Assembly (NCBI GenBank): GCA_030590745.1
Contig: JAUVCS010000058.1
Span: forward strand, 1-6,186
DNA from: Desulfuromusa sp.
GTDB lineage: Bacteria > Desulfobacterota > Desulfuromonadia > Desulfuromonadales > Geopsychrobacteraceae
Length of the DNA stretch: 6,186 bases
Reading direction: 5' to 3'
Positions 6,079 to 6,186 of the stretch are shown one piece after another. A program made the translations under genes and the position numbers. Position 1 is the first letter of the stretch. Every line of letters starts with the position of its first letter. The notes beneath the pieces were generated by a model. The model did not search any database, was not told the origin of the DNA, and worked only from the letters and a program-made list of their open reading frames with translations.

Positions 6079-6186
6079 TCAATCAATAGCAGCAGAATTT
6101 AATTTTGCCAGTAGTTCTGACAGATCCAGACGGTACTTTTCTGCAACCTGTTGAACTGTGTCAAACAGACACTGGCAGCAGATACA
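6079..6186 (-). CDS. C-terminal end of a cysteine-rich protein, DUF1858-like (5' end outside window)
   Basis: On the minus strand a frame is open from the window edge (6186) to TGA at 6081-6079, giving the last 35 residues. They begin CICCQCLFDTVQQVAEKY and continue RLDLSELLAKLN. A cysteine pair, an F-[DE]-T, then a helix with LD-x2-ELL-x2-LN resembles the end of DUF1858/ScdA-N-type small redox domains (C-x2-C, F-E-T-L-E-E, G-L-D, L-x-x-L-N). Four cysteines in six residues (relative positions 1, 3, 4, 6) is denser than that family normally shows, and the gap from the second family cysteine to the Phe appears one residue shorter. Metal or Fe-S binding is possible. It converges on argC with the MITE-like element between them. 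That it codes is supported by the family-like pattern and the proper stop; function is uncertain. Confidence 0.55.
   Translation of the reverse strand, partial: CICCQCLFDTVQQVAEKYRLDLSELLAKLNSAAID

Overview
This window is ordinary bacterial chromosome, about half GC, and most of it is core metabolism and translation. It probably comes from a member of the Desulfuromonadia (Geobacter/Pelobacter/Desulfuromonas relatives). I infer that from the LeuB and ArgC sequences and from the order leuB, truA, rplM, rpsI, argC, which I remember as typical of that group; no search was run. The intact genes look functional, with good ribosome binding sites and no frameshifts.

Left part (1-1836): the 3' end of ilvD (branched-chain amino acid synthesis, + strand) converges on a minus-strand gene for a periplasmic DsbC-type disulfide isomerase. 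The two stop codons are separated by a REP-like palindromic repeat and a terminator hairpin with an A-tract on one side and a T-tract on the other, so it can stop transcripts from both directions. The isomerase gene is divergent from leuB. The region between them carries a near-consensus sigma-70 promoter for leuB, a weaker candidate promoter for the isomerase gene, and a 24-bp inverted repeat that could be an operator.

Middle part (1837-4811): leuB (leucine synthesis), a hairpin, truA (tRNA pseudouridine 38-40 synthase), then a new promoter with a short leader driving the rplM-rpsI operon (ribosomal proteins L13 and S9). The operon ends in a near-perfect terminator.

Right part (4812-6186): argC (arginine synthesis), then a 161-bp non-coding element with terminal inverted repeats flanked by CTAG on both sides. 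Its left CTAG overlaps the argC stop codon, and it looks like a MITE-type insertion. A minus-strand gene enters from the right edge; only its last 35 codons are present, and they are cysteine-rich and resemble the end of a DUF1858-type domain.

ilvD, leuB and argC serve amino acid synthesis; truA, rplM and rpsI serve translation. I found no phage, CRISPR, defence or secondary-metabolism system. The most unusual item is the MITE-like element next to argC.
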